Below are positions 24,737 to 35,875 of a DNA stretch of 64,000 nucleotides, one piece after another. The stretch's first letter is position 1. Each line of letters opens with the position of its first letter. Origin of the DNA: Geosiphon pyriformis. Taxonomy: Eukaryota; Glomeromycota; Glomeromycetes; Archaeosporales; Geosiphonaceae. The position numbers and the translations under genes are program-made. The DNA lies in the NCBI GenBank assembly GCA_016748015.1, contig JAAOMT010000607.1, forward strand, positions 96,017 to 160,016, in the 5' to 3' direction. The notes beneath the pieces were generated by a model, which saw nothing but the letters and a program-made list of their open reading frames with translations, was not told the DNA's origin and searched no databases.

Positions 24737-26815
24737 TAAAATTAAAATCTCAGTTTTTTATTGTCACACTATTGTCAAACAATTTAGATTGGTTTTATAT
24801 GAGAGATTTGAAAAAATTTGGCATATTAATAATATTTTCAATTATTTTACATAAATATTAACTTTTAATATTGGATTTTAATATTGATTTTGCTTGATTA
24901 ATAAAAATCTTTATTTATATAGTTATTGTCCTATTTATTATTAAAATTATTTTAACTATTGATTTAAGGATTTACTCAGTTATTAAGTATATATGAAAAT
25001 AGCACAGATCTTTAAGAATTAGATATAAGAAAATAAGTATCAAATATAATTTTTTCAAAATCACAAATAGGTTTTTAATACTCTAAAAAATCGAAAAACA
25101 ATCTGTTAAACAACAACCAAATAGTAAATTAATATTTTATTATTTAACTACTATATATTCATTAAAAGTATATAAATATTTATTAATAAATAAAAGTCAA
25201 AGTTATTAGTATTTTCATATTATCTAATTATATTAATTTTTAATTTAACTTATTTCATTTTTTTGTTACGTATATAAATTTTTTTAAGTAACTTAATGAT
25301 TTATTATTAAGTAATAATATTTTAAAAATTTATAATACTAAAATATTAAATAGTAATTGTAATTAAATACATATTACCTAATAAAAGCCTAATATAATTA
25401 TTGAAATTTTTTATAACCCTTTTTATAATGACACATTTTAATTTCTATTGCACATTGGATTTCTAAACGTAATTTTAAACAGCTTGTAATTCAGAAAACA
25501 TATTAATATATCTGAAATTTGTTTTTAAAATCACAAAATTTCGAAGTTTTAATAAGATTCAGCATTTAAAAAAATGAATATATTTATTATTTTGCAAATT
25601 AGTTTTTGGATAACTTAAAATTCAATTATCAGCATATGTAACATAATATATTTTTATTTTGCTGTTAACAAATAAGATTATTTTATATGTTAATTGTTAA
25701 GTATGTTATATATAACATACTATTATTCTTAATTGAAAATACAAAAACAGAAAATACTTTATAAGGCAAAAAATTTTTTTTTTGAAGAATATGAAAAAAT
25801 TCATGCAATCTATTTTTATGAATCAAAGCAACAAGCTTATAGATAATAAAAAATAAAGTAACCAAGAGTACTATAAATATAACTAAAAAAAATCTTAAAA
25901 AAAGACAAAATATGTAAAAAATTCAATTAAAATAATTAGTCTCAAAAAAGTTCTATAATTAATAATACAGCTGTTATAATTTTATGCTTTAGTTAAAATG
26001 TTTAAAGATTTAATAATAAATATTATTTATTTTAGATAATTATTCTTTCAATGACTTACAAAATCAAATCTCTTATTTTAAAGCTAACTTAAGAATACAA
26101 TTTAAAAAAAGAAAAAAAGAGTTAAAAGAAGAAACATAATTGTAATACCATAATTAAATGGTTTTTTACAGATTTAAAGAGCCTTGTTTATATAAATAAT
26201 AATAATAATAATTAAGCCAAAAATTTTAAAAATAAAATAACTAATTAAACAACATAATTGGTTAATACATACCATATATGACCGAAAATAGGTAATCCTC
26301 AAAAATAAAAAAACTTTTAGTTTTGAAAAATAATAAGTTTGAAATTAAAAAAGCTTTAATTTATTAATACTAAAAATAATTTCTTTATTTTTTTTCATTA
26401 AAATGCATCTGAAATATATATGAAAAAAATAGAAAAAGTGAATAAGAAAGTTTTTTTCTGAATTACTAGGTAGGCGAAAGATTCGAAAATAAGAAACTTT
26501 TCATTTTAAAAGGCTTGAAGATCACAAAATTAAGTTTCTTATTTTCGGTCATTAATTAAAGCAAAATAACAACACAGCTGCTATAATTCTATGTTTTAAT
26601 TAACATTTTTTAGAATTTATTTACAGATATTAATTTTTGGATAGTTATTTATTTAACAATATAAATTCTAAAAAAATGAGAAAACTATATAACAAAAAAA
26701 TTTATTTATCAATCAAGCAAAATCAATAAAAATAAAAAAATCAAATATTGAAAAATCCCCTTAAATATTATTAATACATATAAATTAATCAATAAAAAAT
26801 TCTAATTAAATTTTC
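24737..26815. other. AT-rich spacer of the inverted repeat
   Basis: About 2.08 kb, over 80% A+T, no gene. The only frame of note (25683-25865, minus) is low-complexity. An (AAT)n run lies at about 26194-26210. It separates two nearly identical arms. Confidence 0.75.
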
Positions 26816-26889
26816 GCCAGTAAATGTGGCCAAGTTTAATATCAATATAGAATCAATATAACAAACCTGAAAGACTAATTTCTTTTTCA

Positions 26890-28830
26890 TTATTCCCCGA
26901 ATTTTTTAATATGAAAAATTGGCTCAAACTTTTTCGGCACTTCAATCTTAGGGCCGATAAGCATTTCAAAAAGTTGTCCATGTCCATATGGGAACGCTAA
27001 GTTCTGAGGAGCAGAAATATCATCAAGGCGTTTCATTTGTTCTGATGTGAGCCTAGTGAATGTTATTCAAAGATATAGTTTCTTGTAATTAATTGCAATT
27101 GAATTAACGTTATGGTTTAATGGTGAAAATCTTTACTTGAAGTCCAACGATTGAATGTTTTCTTCAAGCTGCTTGACGTTACGTGCTCCAATGAGGGGTG
27201 AGGTAATACTCGGTTTTTGGGAGATCCAATTTATTGAGACCTGATATAGATAAATAATTTGTCCAAATTTTGTATTTACTAAAACGAAGTATTGCAATAA
27301 AATAACTTTCAAAGTTTCTTTTAAGATCTTAACTTGTGCTGGGCTTTTGCCAGTTTCAGCAGCAATTTCTTTTACAGTTTCCAAAATTTCCCAATTATGA
27401 GCAATATTGCCGTGCTTGATATTGCTTCCATTTCTGCCACCTTGCTCACCTTTTTTTGAGGCAAGACTTTCTTTAGTGTATTTCCCAGTTAGAAACCTAT
27501 NNNNNNNNNNNNNNNNNNNNNNNNNNNNNNNNNNNNNNNNNNNNNNNNNNNNNNNNNNNNNNNNNNNNNNNNNNNNNNNNNNNNNNNNNNNNNNNNNNNN
27601 NNNNNNNNNNNNNNNNNNNNNNNNNNNNNNNNNNNNNNNNNNNNNNNNNNNNNNNNNNNNNNNNNNNNNNNNNNNNNNNNNNNNNNNNNNNNNNNNNNNN
27701 NNNNNNNNNNNNNNNNNNNNNNNNNNNNNNNNNNNNNNNNNNNNNNNNNNNNNNNNNNNNNNNNNNNNNNNNNNNNNNNNNNNNNNNNNNNNNNNNNNNN
27801 NNNNNNNNNNNNNNNNNNNNNNNNNNNNNNNAGAACACACCTTGCCACTACGGACTGCATCATCTAAGGCACGCATTGTTTCTTGAATTGAGGATCTGAA
27901 TTCCCAGGCATGGACGTAGAGAATATCAACATAGCCTGTGCCTAGCCTTTTTAAACTGGCGTCAAGGTTTTCCACAAGGCTTTTGCGGTGATTACCACCT
28001 GACGTCAATACATAAGAAATTTATTTCAATCACGTTAATTTCTACCATCTTAATTAATATTCATTTCAGAATGTAATCTTACCTGCATTGGAATTGTACT
28101 TTGGTTGGCCAGTCAAAAGACCCCCAGTGCTAGGATTACCTTCAATTAATAAGATTGCATCTTAATTGGCAACTATACCCGATAACTTTAATGTCATGTA
28201 TGTATCGATGTAGGAAAAATTATTACTCGTATACTTGGTAGCTAAAACGATTTCTGAACGTTTATCCGAGATTAATTCACCAAGAAACTTTTCGCTCTGT
28301 ATAGGTAAAATATTTTTATTAAGTCATTAGTCTGCACATTTAATACTTCGATAAGTTGGAAATACCGAGCCTTGGGTATAAATATTCGCCGTATCTTTTC
28401 GACGGATGAAAAATTAGCAATTGAATTATCTTATTTACCCTGTAATGACCACATTATTGATTAGCTTCTTACCGATAAAATTCCCTCCTTTTTCATAATA
28501 GTAGTCAAAAACTTTCTTAGATTCTTCAAAATTAGAGCCAAAACCCTAAAATAAAACGCAGTGTCCAGCATTAAATAATTAAAAATTCATCTTTCAACAA
28601 TGGAGATTAATAACTTTTATTTACCCACTCTTCACCAAAAGTCTTAGATAGTTAACGAAAAATTATAATTAGCTTATGTAGTCAATATTTTCAATTTTTC
28701 GTCGATAATCACAAAATGTGCCTACCATAGTGCCTAAACATAACGGTGAAACACGTAGCCCCGTAGAACCAAGAAGTACATGATGATCAAGTCCCTTTAA
28801 TTTGGGAACGTTAGAAGTATCAGTCGTCAT
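26890..28830 (-). CDS. aldo/keto reductase, inverted second copy (copy B), gapped
   Basis: Mirror copy of the gene at 22579-24662: ATG at 28828-28830, stop at 26890-26892, same intron positions. Exons 8-10 fall in the N gap, so integrity cannot be fully judged. All readable exons are open. It differs from copy A mostly in exons 1-5: it has CLGTM before intron 1, GFGSNFEES for GIGSNFEES, DTANIYTQGS for DTGNIYNQGS and EIVLATKYTS for EIILATKYTC. These are the residues usual for the family, so B looks the more conserved copy. The catalytic Asp, Tyr, Lys and His are all readable. Exon 7 has two differences from A, both silent, and exons 11-13 have none. The promoters of A and B point away from the spacer's far sides, and transcription of both runs toward the spacer. 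Confidence 0.85.
27501..27831. other. assembly gap (331 N)
   Basis: Run of N inside reductase copy B. By comparison with copy A (23564-24051) the missing part is intron 7 through intron 10 and should be about 488 bp. A gap inside one arm of a near-identical inverted repeat is typical of unresolved repeats, so the local arrangement should be treated with caution. Confidence 1.
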
Positions 28831-29201
28831 TCTTCAAAATTCGTTGCTGTTATAAAAAAACCACAAAAAATATGAAAGCCAGTCAAAAGGCTTTGGTAAA
28901 GTTTTGCCTCTTTCTGTTTATATCATAGATTAATAATCAAAGATCTCGGGAAAAACAATTATTCGACCAATTCAGGTTTGTTAAAGTGTAACATATCCGG
29001 GTCTGAAATCTACCGGCTAAGCAGATCTGAAATGGAAATTTTGTTAAACATATCCAATTTTACCAATATGCTTTGAAGCTATATTTCTAATAATAGGATT
29101 GAGATTTTAAATAAGTGAATATAACGCATATACTCTATTTTGTTTTTTTCGTAGAAAGAGTTTGATAATCCTCACTGCTTGCATTGGGTATAATTTTATT
29201 C

Positions 29202-30560
29202 TATATCTTATAAAATCAATTTTTAATAATTAATCTGTTCATAAAACCCAATATAAAGAATATATCATAGACAATCTGATTGGTTACTTGTTATAGTAAT
29301 AATAATCTTAATGATTCTGAAAACAAAAATATTTTCAACATAAACGACTATTTTTTAAAATAAAACAGTTTCAATACTTTTTACAAATACTAAATTAGAA
29401 ATCATTTTAATACTACATTGACTATTAAAAAACAAATCATTATAATCAACATAAATAATGTATATACGAACAAAAACAACCAAAATAAAAAACTAATTGC
29501 AAAATAAATAAATATATGTTTAAATGCAGAATAACAAAATTATTACAGTCTTTAACATGCTTCAAAAAAACTTGCCTATTAATAAAAATTTGCTATATGA
29601 AAACAATTAAAGCTTTATTAACATCTTAATAAAATATAAAAGACATTAACCATTGCAAAAAAAGCCAAGACTTTTATACAAAAATTTTATCTTTAGATAT
29701 CAATCTGATTTTATCGAAAAATTCAATCTAAATTAGTAAGTTTTAATATAAGGCCAAAAACTTTAAACAAAGTCTTTTTTAAATAATTATGTTTAAATTT
29801 TTTGAAAAAAATAATTTTATAATTAATTTTATTATTATTACATGTTTTATCTAATGTTATATATTAAGCCACGTATTTTTAAATACTAATTGTTAATATG
29901 ATTACTAACTTAGTTGTTAATTACATTGTTAATCTAATTATTAACCTAATAGTTAACTTAATTGCTAATCTAATTATTTATTGATTTCCATATTTATATT
30001 TTTTTAAAATTGGTTAAGTATTTTATTAATTCTTGAATAATTAACACAAAAATGTAATTTTTTTCAATATTATTATAATTAAAAACGTTTATTTGTTTTT
30101 TTTTGAAAAAAATTTAATAAATAAGATTTTAAATAGATAAAATAAACTTTTTAGTTTTAATTTCATATTAAATAACATTTGTAAGTTTTTTAATATAATT
30201 TTATTATTTTTAACCATAAAATTTTGATATTTTTTTAATTTAAAAATTTTTTGGGTTAATTATCAAAAATTTAATTTTAGGTAATTTGTTTAATTTTTTT
30301 AGCATCAAACTAATTGATTTAAATTTTGATAATAAATTAAAAAAATTTTGCTAAAAAATAAAAAGATTAATTATACCAGTATTTGGCACCAAATACATAT
30401 TACCAATGATTTTGGTTTTTTTTGAATATATTATAATAGAACTAGCAAATAAATTAATTTTTTGTTAAATTTAACCTTTTTCAAAAATTTATTATTCTTA
30501 ATAAAAATAATTAAAGCAAGCTCAACAATTTTTTTACATGTTTTTTATTTATTTATTTAA
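29202..30560. other. AT-rich intergenic region with 15-bp degenerate tandem repeat
   Basis: No gene. At about 29887-29978 there is a degenerate array of roughly 15-bp units built from TTGTTAAT/CTAATTATTAAC words. The rest is poly-A/T rich. Confidence 0.6.
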
Positions 30561-31400
30561 TAAATAAAGTTCAACCACTACCTATTAACATATAGTTAAA
30601 TAAGATTCTAAAATAAGTGTGGTTTATGTCTTTTTTACACATAACCAGTCATTCAAACCAGTCAAGACTAAACTATGTTGAAACTACAGAAAGAAACTTA
30701 CCCGAAAAGATCATTCTTTAAACTATTTCAATTATTTTATGACTATTCAGAATCAAACCAGCCAATTATTTAGCAGTTTTCATAAAATCAAACTTAATTT
30801 CATTAAAAGTTTCATACATCCAAAGTATTATTAGATTAACAAAAACCTTCTTACATTCAAAACAACTTAAGTCTTCAACTATATTAGCATTAATATTAAA
30901 TTTAAACACATTGAGTTCACTTTTTATATTATATTTGATTTTTAATATCACCATTTTTTTATCTAGCTTATAAATAATACTACTGAAAACTTTTATATAT
31001 TTTCTAATCTTTTTAATCTTATTCACAAACAAATAATTAATACCATTATTTTTTTAAGAAAATATTCAATAAATTTAATTAGTATAGTCAGCTTATTCAG
31101 ATCAGATTTCAGAGAAGTCAATTGAGGAAAAACCAACAAATCAATAATAATAGCAATAAATGTAGCCAAAGAAGCAGCACTAAAAAAAATCAGAAAGACA
31201 AAAGTTTTTGTATAAGATTTTACACCAACAAAAAATAAAATAAAAGTCTTAGAATCATTAGCAAACTTAAAAAAAAACCTAGAAAGAAAATGCAGCAACA
31301 TCTTATAATCTGAAAATATATAATCCAAATTCTGAAATTTGTAATAATGATGACATTAAGGAGTGTTCCACCAGATACAATACTTGTACAAAGTGCTAGT
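30560..31400 (-). pseudogene. LINE-type ORF1 relic (minus-strand copy)
   Basis: Two adjacent minus-strand frames (31328-31023, then 31032-30766) align in order with the relic at 48850-49420. SLKSDLNKLTILIKFIEYF here corresponds to DLKSELVKFSVLVNSIVKS there, and KKMVILKIKYNIKSEL to KEMVALKIKYGFESG-like sequence. Codons have drifted strongly towards A+T (Phe, Ile, Lys, Asn). No RT domain is visible. It is a dead fragment of a non-LTR retroelement ORF1 family. Confidence 0.6.
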
Positions 31401-31619
31401 TTTTATAGCAGCAGTATTTAGAGTCTTTAAAAATTTAAAAGTCACAACAGCAAAATATTGAGAACAATAAGAATTTAAAAAAGCAAAGAATAAAACATTT
31501 ATGACCACCAACTTGAAAAATAATATCACTAATTATAAAAGCAGTACAATTAAAAAAATAATTAACTAAAAGAAAAATTCTAATACTGTTTTTTTAATTA
31601 ATACAAACTAATATTATGA

Positions 31620-31865
31620 AAGTGTTTTTTTAGTATATTGATTATTAATACTCCCAGTTTAATTATAATCAGTTTTTCGTGAGTTTTTTAATTCTGGTTG
31701 TATAATAGTACTAATATTATAATGAAGATTTTTTGTGAATATCATAATATAAATTCTTTCTCAAATTTTAATTGTTGTTGTGTATTTATATATTTTTTCT
31801 TAGAGGTTAATCTGAAATCTATTTATTGTTGTTGGAGTTTTCTTTGAAGTTATCCGTAAAATGAT
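31620..31865 (+). repeat. degraded LTR fragment
   Basis: Homologous to 33195-33430 inside the solo LTR at 33172-34038. Aligned words such as CAGTTTTTCGTGAGTTTTTT versus CAGTCTTTCGTGAGTTCCTC differ almost only by C-to-T and G-to-A, with this copy always the more AT-rich. Confidence 0.7.
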
Positions 31866-33171
31866 CATAAAAATAAAAAAAATAAAAATTTTTTTATTTG
31901 TTAATATTATTTATGTTATTTATTAGTTTGTAATTTAAAAAAAATTGTTTATTTAATATTAAATAATAAATTTATATAGTTTATAATTAAACAATAGTTT
32001 ATTTTTTTCGAATTATTTATTGTTAACAATAATTGTGTAATCTTTAATTTTTAATATTTTGATATCGGTATTAAAATGTATTTTATTTAAATAAATAAAT
32101 ATAACTTTAATAATACTAAACTTTTTTTGATTGTTTTTAAAAGTGTTAAGCAACACTACTTAAAAAACAATTTGCTGTTTGAAATTAAATTAACAAAATA
32201 TTTAGCTATTTAAATTTTATAATTTACAAAGTAATATTCTTATCATCAATTAAAATAACTTAAACAAAGTATTTTTAATAATATTTAAATATATATTAAA
32301 TATTTTGTTGTTTTTTTTAAGATCACTTTTATTTTCTAATTTTTAATATTGAATATAAGAATGTTAATTTCATCTTCTAATTTTTGGTTTATAAAAATAA
32401 ATAATTATATTGTTAATTTTCTATAGCATAATAACTTTTTATGCTAGCAATTTTTTATTGAATTTTTGAATGACTTTTTGGTTTAAGATTTTTATTTAAA
32501 ATTGTAATCAATTCAAGCTATTTACAATAATTTTTAAAAAATTATATTTTATATAAGAAACCAAATCAAGCTATTTTTAAGTTAAATAATTCATAATTAT
32601 AATAAATATAAAATTTTAAATATAAATATAAAAAAACTTTTTTCTCTTCTATTTTTATGATTACAACTAAAACAAAGAGTAAAAAAGCTATGTTTTTTTA
32701 TGTTTTTTTTTTTACTTAAAACAATTAGTAGTTTTTTTACTAATAAAACACTAACAACTATAAAAACTATTTGATAGTATTTTATAAAAATGCTCTTTTT
32801 AAATAAAGTAATAATTAATTAGTTTTTTATTGTTTTAAAAACATCTTTTTTATCTTTGGTTAAAAGTTTTTTTCCTTTTAAAGTTTCTTTAAAATAACTC
32901 ATTTGGTGTCTTAAAATATTTAATAAGAAACTAGTAATTAAATTATTTTTATCTTTTATTCTTTTTTTACTGTTGCTTAAATAGCCAAAAAACAATCTTT
33001 TTAATTATCTGTTATATTTAATAGCAACTCTTTTAAAGTGTTGAAAAAATTTTTTTTTGGTGTTTTTAATAGTTTTAATGTTTTAAAGTCTGTTTTTTTT
33101 GACTTTACTAATATTATTGTCAATTTTGTATTACTAATATTAATTATAATATTCAGTTTTATTATAACTGT

Positions 33172-34038
33172 TGTTACGGGATGGTTTTCTTGTTATATTT
33201 AATTGCTGATATCCTGCTTTAATTGCAATCAGTCTTTCGTGAGTTCCTCAATTCTATTTGTGTGATAATGTCACTGTTACACTGAAGGCTTTCTTTTTAC
33301 TGTTGCGATGTAAGTTATTCTTTAATTTTTGATTGTTGTGTGTGTTTATGTACTCCTTCTCAGAGGCTGAACTGAAATCTACCCACTGTCTGGGGTCTTC
33401 TCTGAGGCTATCCTTGCAATTGCCTGATGTGTTTCTCTAATCTAGAAACACAGAATGTTAATGGTCTTTAGTGCTTTTCTACTTCTCACAATAAAGCTTT
33501 TATCAATTAGTAACAACATGAATAATCTTGATCAAGGATTATTCTTCCAAGGGATTCAGTTGATGAATGATAGTTTCATTCAATAAATAATACAAGTAAG
33601 TTTCTTAATACTTTGGGTTGTGATAGTTCCGTTTTAAATATTCTTTTTCATTTCTTTTTGATTTTTAAAGGTTTCTTGGGATATTTAATTTGAAAGTATG
33701 ATTTAAAGTGGGGTTTGTTGGATAAAATTGGATCTGTTGCTTGATAAGTTATGATTTTTATTACTTGATTGATTCTTTCCCAATATTAAAACTACTGTAT
33801 ATATACATGTTTGTAGTTCTACGAGAAAATACTTTCTTTTTGATATTTCAACCTGGTGCTTGCTGCTATCACCAGTTGGTATTGGCTGCTATTGTGAACT
33901 GGTGCTTGCCACTATCGCGAGATGGTGTTTGCTACTATGTTAATCATTACCTTTCTAAGATTATTACTGTGCTATATTATGATTGAATAGTTTGTATTAT
34001 TTTTATGATTCTTTTTGCTAAATTCTTAAACCGTAACA
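33172..34038. mobile_element. solo LTR, 867 bp, with 4-bp target duplication
   Basis: Ends TGTTACGG...CCGTAACA, an inverted terminal pair typical of LTRs, flanked on both sides by CTGT (33168-33171 and 34039-34042). It sits inside the LINE relic and is much less AT-rich than it, so it is younger. No internal retroelement genes are present, consistent with LTR-LTR recombination. It includes a 23-bp minisatellite. Confidence 0.82.
33853..33944 (+). repeat. 23-bp minisatellite, four units
   Basis: Four imperfect units of the form CTGGTGCTTGCTGCTATCACCAG. The units differ mostly in the last six bases. The array lies within the solo LTR and gives rise to a spurious 81-codon open frame. Confidence 0.8.
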
Positions 34039-35875
34039 CTGTAAATAAAAAGAAATTTTTTGTTTAAACAATAACAACAAAAGTATATTAGTTAAATTTA
34101 GTTTAGATTAGTCTTTAAATATATTTTTTGAAACATTAATTTTTGGCCAATTTTTACTTATCTTAAAAGCAAACCAAAACATGTTTTATCTAATTATATT
34201 AATAATTATCTAATGTTAAAAATTAAGCTGATTAAATAAAAACAAAATTAATCTTTTTATTTTTATTTTTTGGTATTGCTCTTAATAATGTCTAAAAAAC
34301 AATTACAAGTTGTAAAAAGTTTATTAAATAGGTAGTTTTTATTTTAGTATTTAATATTACTTTTAAAATTAAATTAGCTTTAGTTAATTCTTTGTTAAAT
34401 CTGCTGTTTAGTTTTGTTAAACTAAAATCTGTTTTAAAAAACAATATTAAATTATTTTGAAAGAATTTTGCTTTTGAAATTTCTTTGATAATTATTATTA
34501 AAATTTTTTTTGACAATTTTTTTTTTTTAATTATATTTAAGATTACAAAGTCTTTTGTAGTGGCTTTTGTTTCTTTTATTTTTATTTTTATTGTACTTTG
34601 TAATATTTTTTTAACACATTTTTTAATAATATTTAAATATTTTTGGTGTTATTACTTTAGTTAAATTAAGACTTATTGGTTTGTAGCAATATATTGTTGT
34701 TTATTTTAAGAATTTTTTTTTGTTGTTGTACTTTTGCTTATTAATTAATTCTGGTAAAAAAAAATAATATTAAAAATCTTTTTTTGCTTAACCAAAAAGA
34801 AATTATTATTTTAAGAGATACTTTTAAGACCAAATTGGTTAATTTTTTTTTTGGCTACACTGTTTTTGAAATTAGTAATTTGATTTTTCAAATTGGTACT
34901 TGTATGTATTTTATTTTTATTATCATTAATACTTTGCTATTATAATCTTTCAATCTTTGAAAATTTTAAATTCAGTTGTTTTAAAAACTAGCACTTTACA
35001 TAAGTATTATATTTTGTAAAAAACTTTTAAATATTAATATTATTACAAGTATAAATGTTTAAATTATATATCTTTAGATTATAAAGTGTTCTTATTTTTT
35101 TTTCAAAGTTTTTTTTTAAGTTTATTGGTGGTTTCAAAATTTTTAATTCATTTTTTCTCAATATAAAGTCATATACCAACATTTTTAACATTTTGATTTC
35201 TTTTATTGTTGTATCTTTGATTGTTTTGTTATTAGTTTTATAATAAATTCTAAATTAAATTTTTTGGATTTCAGATTTTTAATTTGGGCTGTTTTAATTA
35301 AGTCTGTTATTAAACTGATTAGTTCTTTAATTATTTTGATTATCTTTTTTTTGGCTGAAAATATGTACAAAAATTTTAAGAAAAAAAAAGATTTGATTAC
35401 TATAAAATATGTTATTAAAAATTTTGCTGGTATTTTAACTAGTTTGTTTAAAGCTTTGCTAATCTTAAAACTAAAATAAAATTTGGTATTATAGATAAAA
35501 ATAACTTAAGTACTGCTAAAATTTTTTTTTTAAATAATAAAATTTATTATTGTTTGGTGGCTCTATGGTGAATAAGTAATTTTAATATAAAGTATAATAT
35601 TAAAAAAACTAGATTATTTTTAAGTAAATTTATTTTTAATAGTCGAAATATGAATAGTTTTTATTATTATACTTTGTGAATTAAGTTTTTTTTAACTCTT
35701 TCTTATTTAGCTTAGTTTGTGTCTTAACTAATTAAAGTAGTTGGTTATATGTAAAAAGTATATGAATTATATCTATTTTAAACTACTTCTTATTGATACA
35801 TTGTATTATATAATAGTAAGACCATATTTTATTAAAACATAATAAAAAAATAAAAAATAAAAAATAAAAATAAAA

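Larger units (their letters stand above)
26816..29201. repeat. right arm of 2.5-kb inverted repeat (with assembly gap)
   Basis: Reverse complement of 22220-24736. It contains an N gap that the left arm predicts should be about 488 bp instead of 331, so the gap length is probably a placeholder or underestimate. Confidence 0.9.
32640..35875 (+). pseudogene. LINE-type ORF1 relic, AT-degraded, interrupted by a solo LTR
   Basis: Aligns block by block with the better preserved relic at 47340-49620: ACTAAAACAAAGAGTAAAAA at 32668 with its equivalent at 47374, the 34290-34450 segment with 48067-48235, and the 35720-35830 tail with 49480-49570. The only long frame (35264-35479) is low-complexity. The 3' end runs into a tail of AAAAAT/AAAAT units at 35845-35880, as expected for a target-primed retroelement. 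The stretch 33172-34038 is a later LTR insertion. Confidence 0.65.

Noticed and set aside
27407-27886. Plus-strand and alternative minus-strand frames across the N run
   Set aside because: They are open only because N codons are not stops; the real gene is the spliced reductase on the minus strand.
33741-33986. 81-codon frame as a gene
   Set aside because: Its only distinctive part is the 23-bp minisatellite in the solo LTR.
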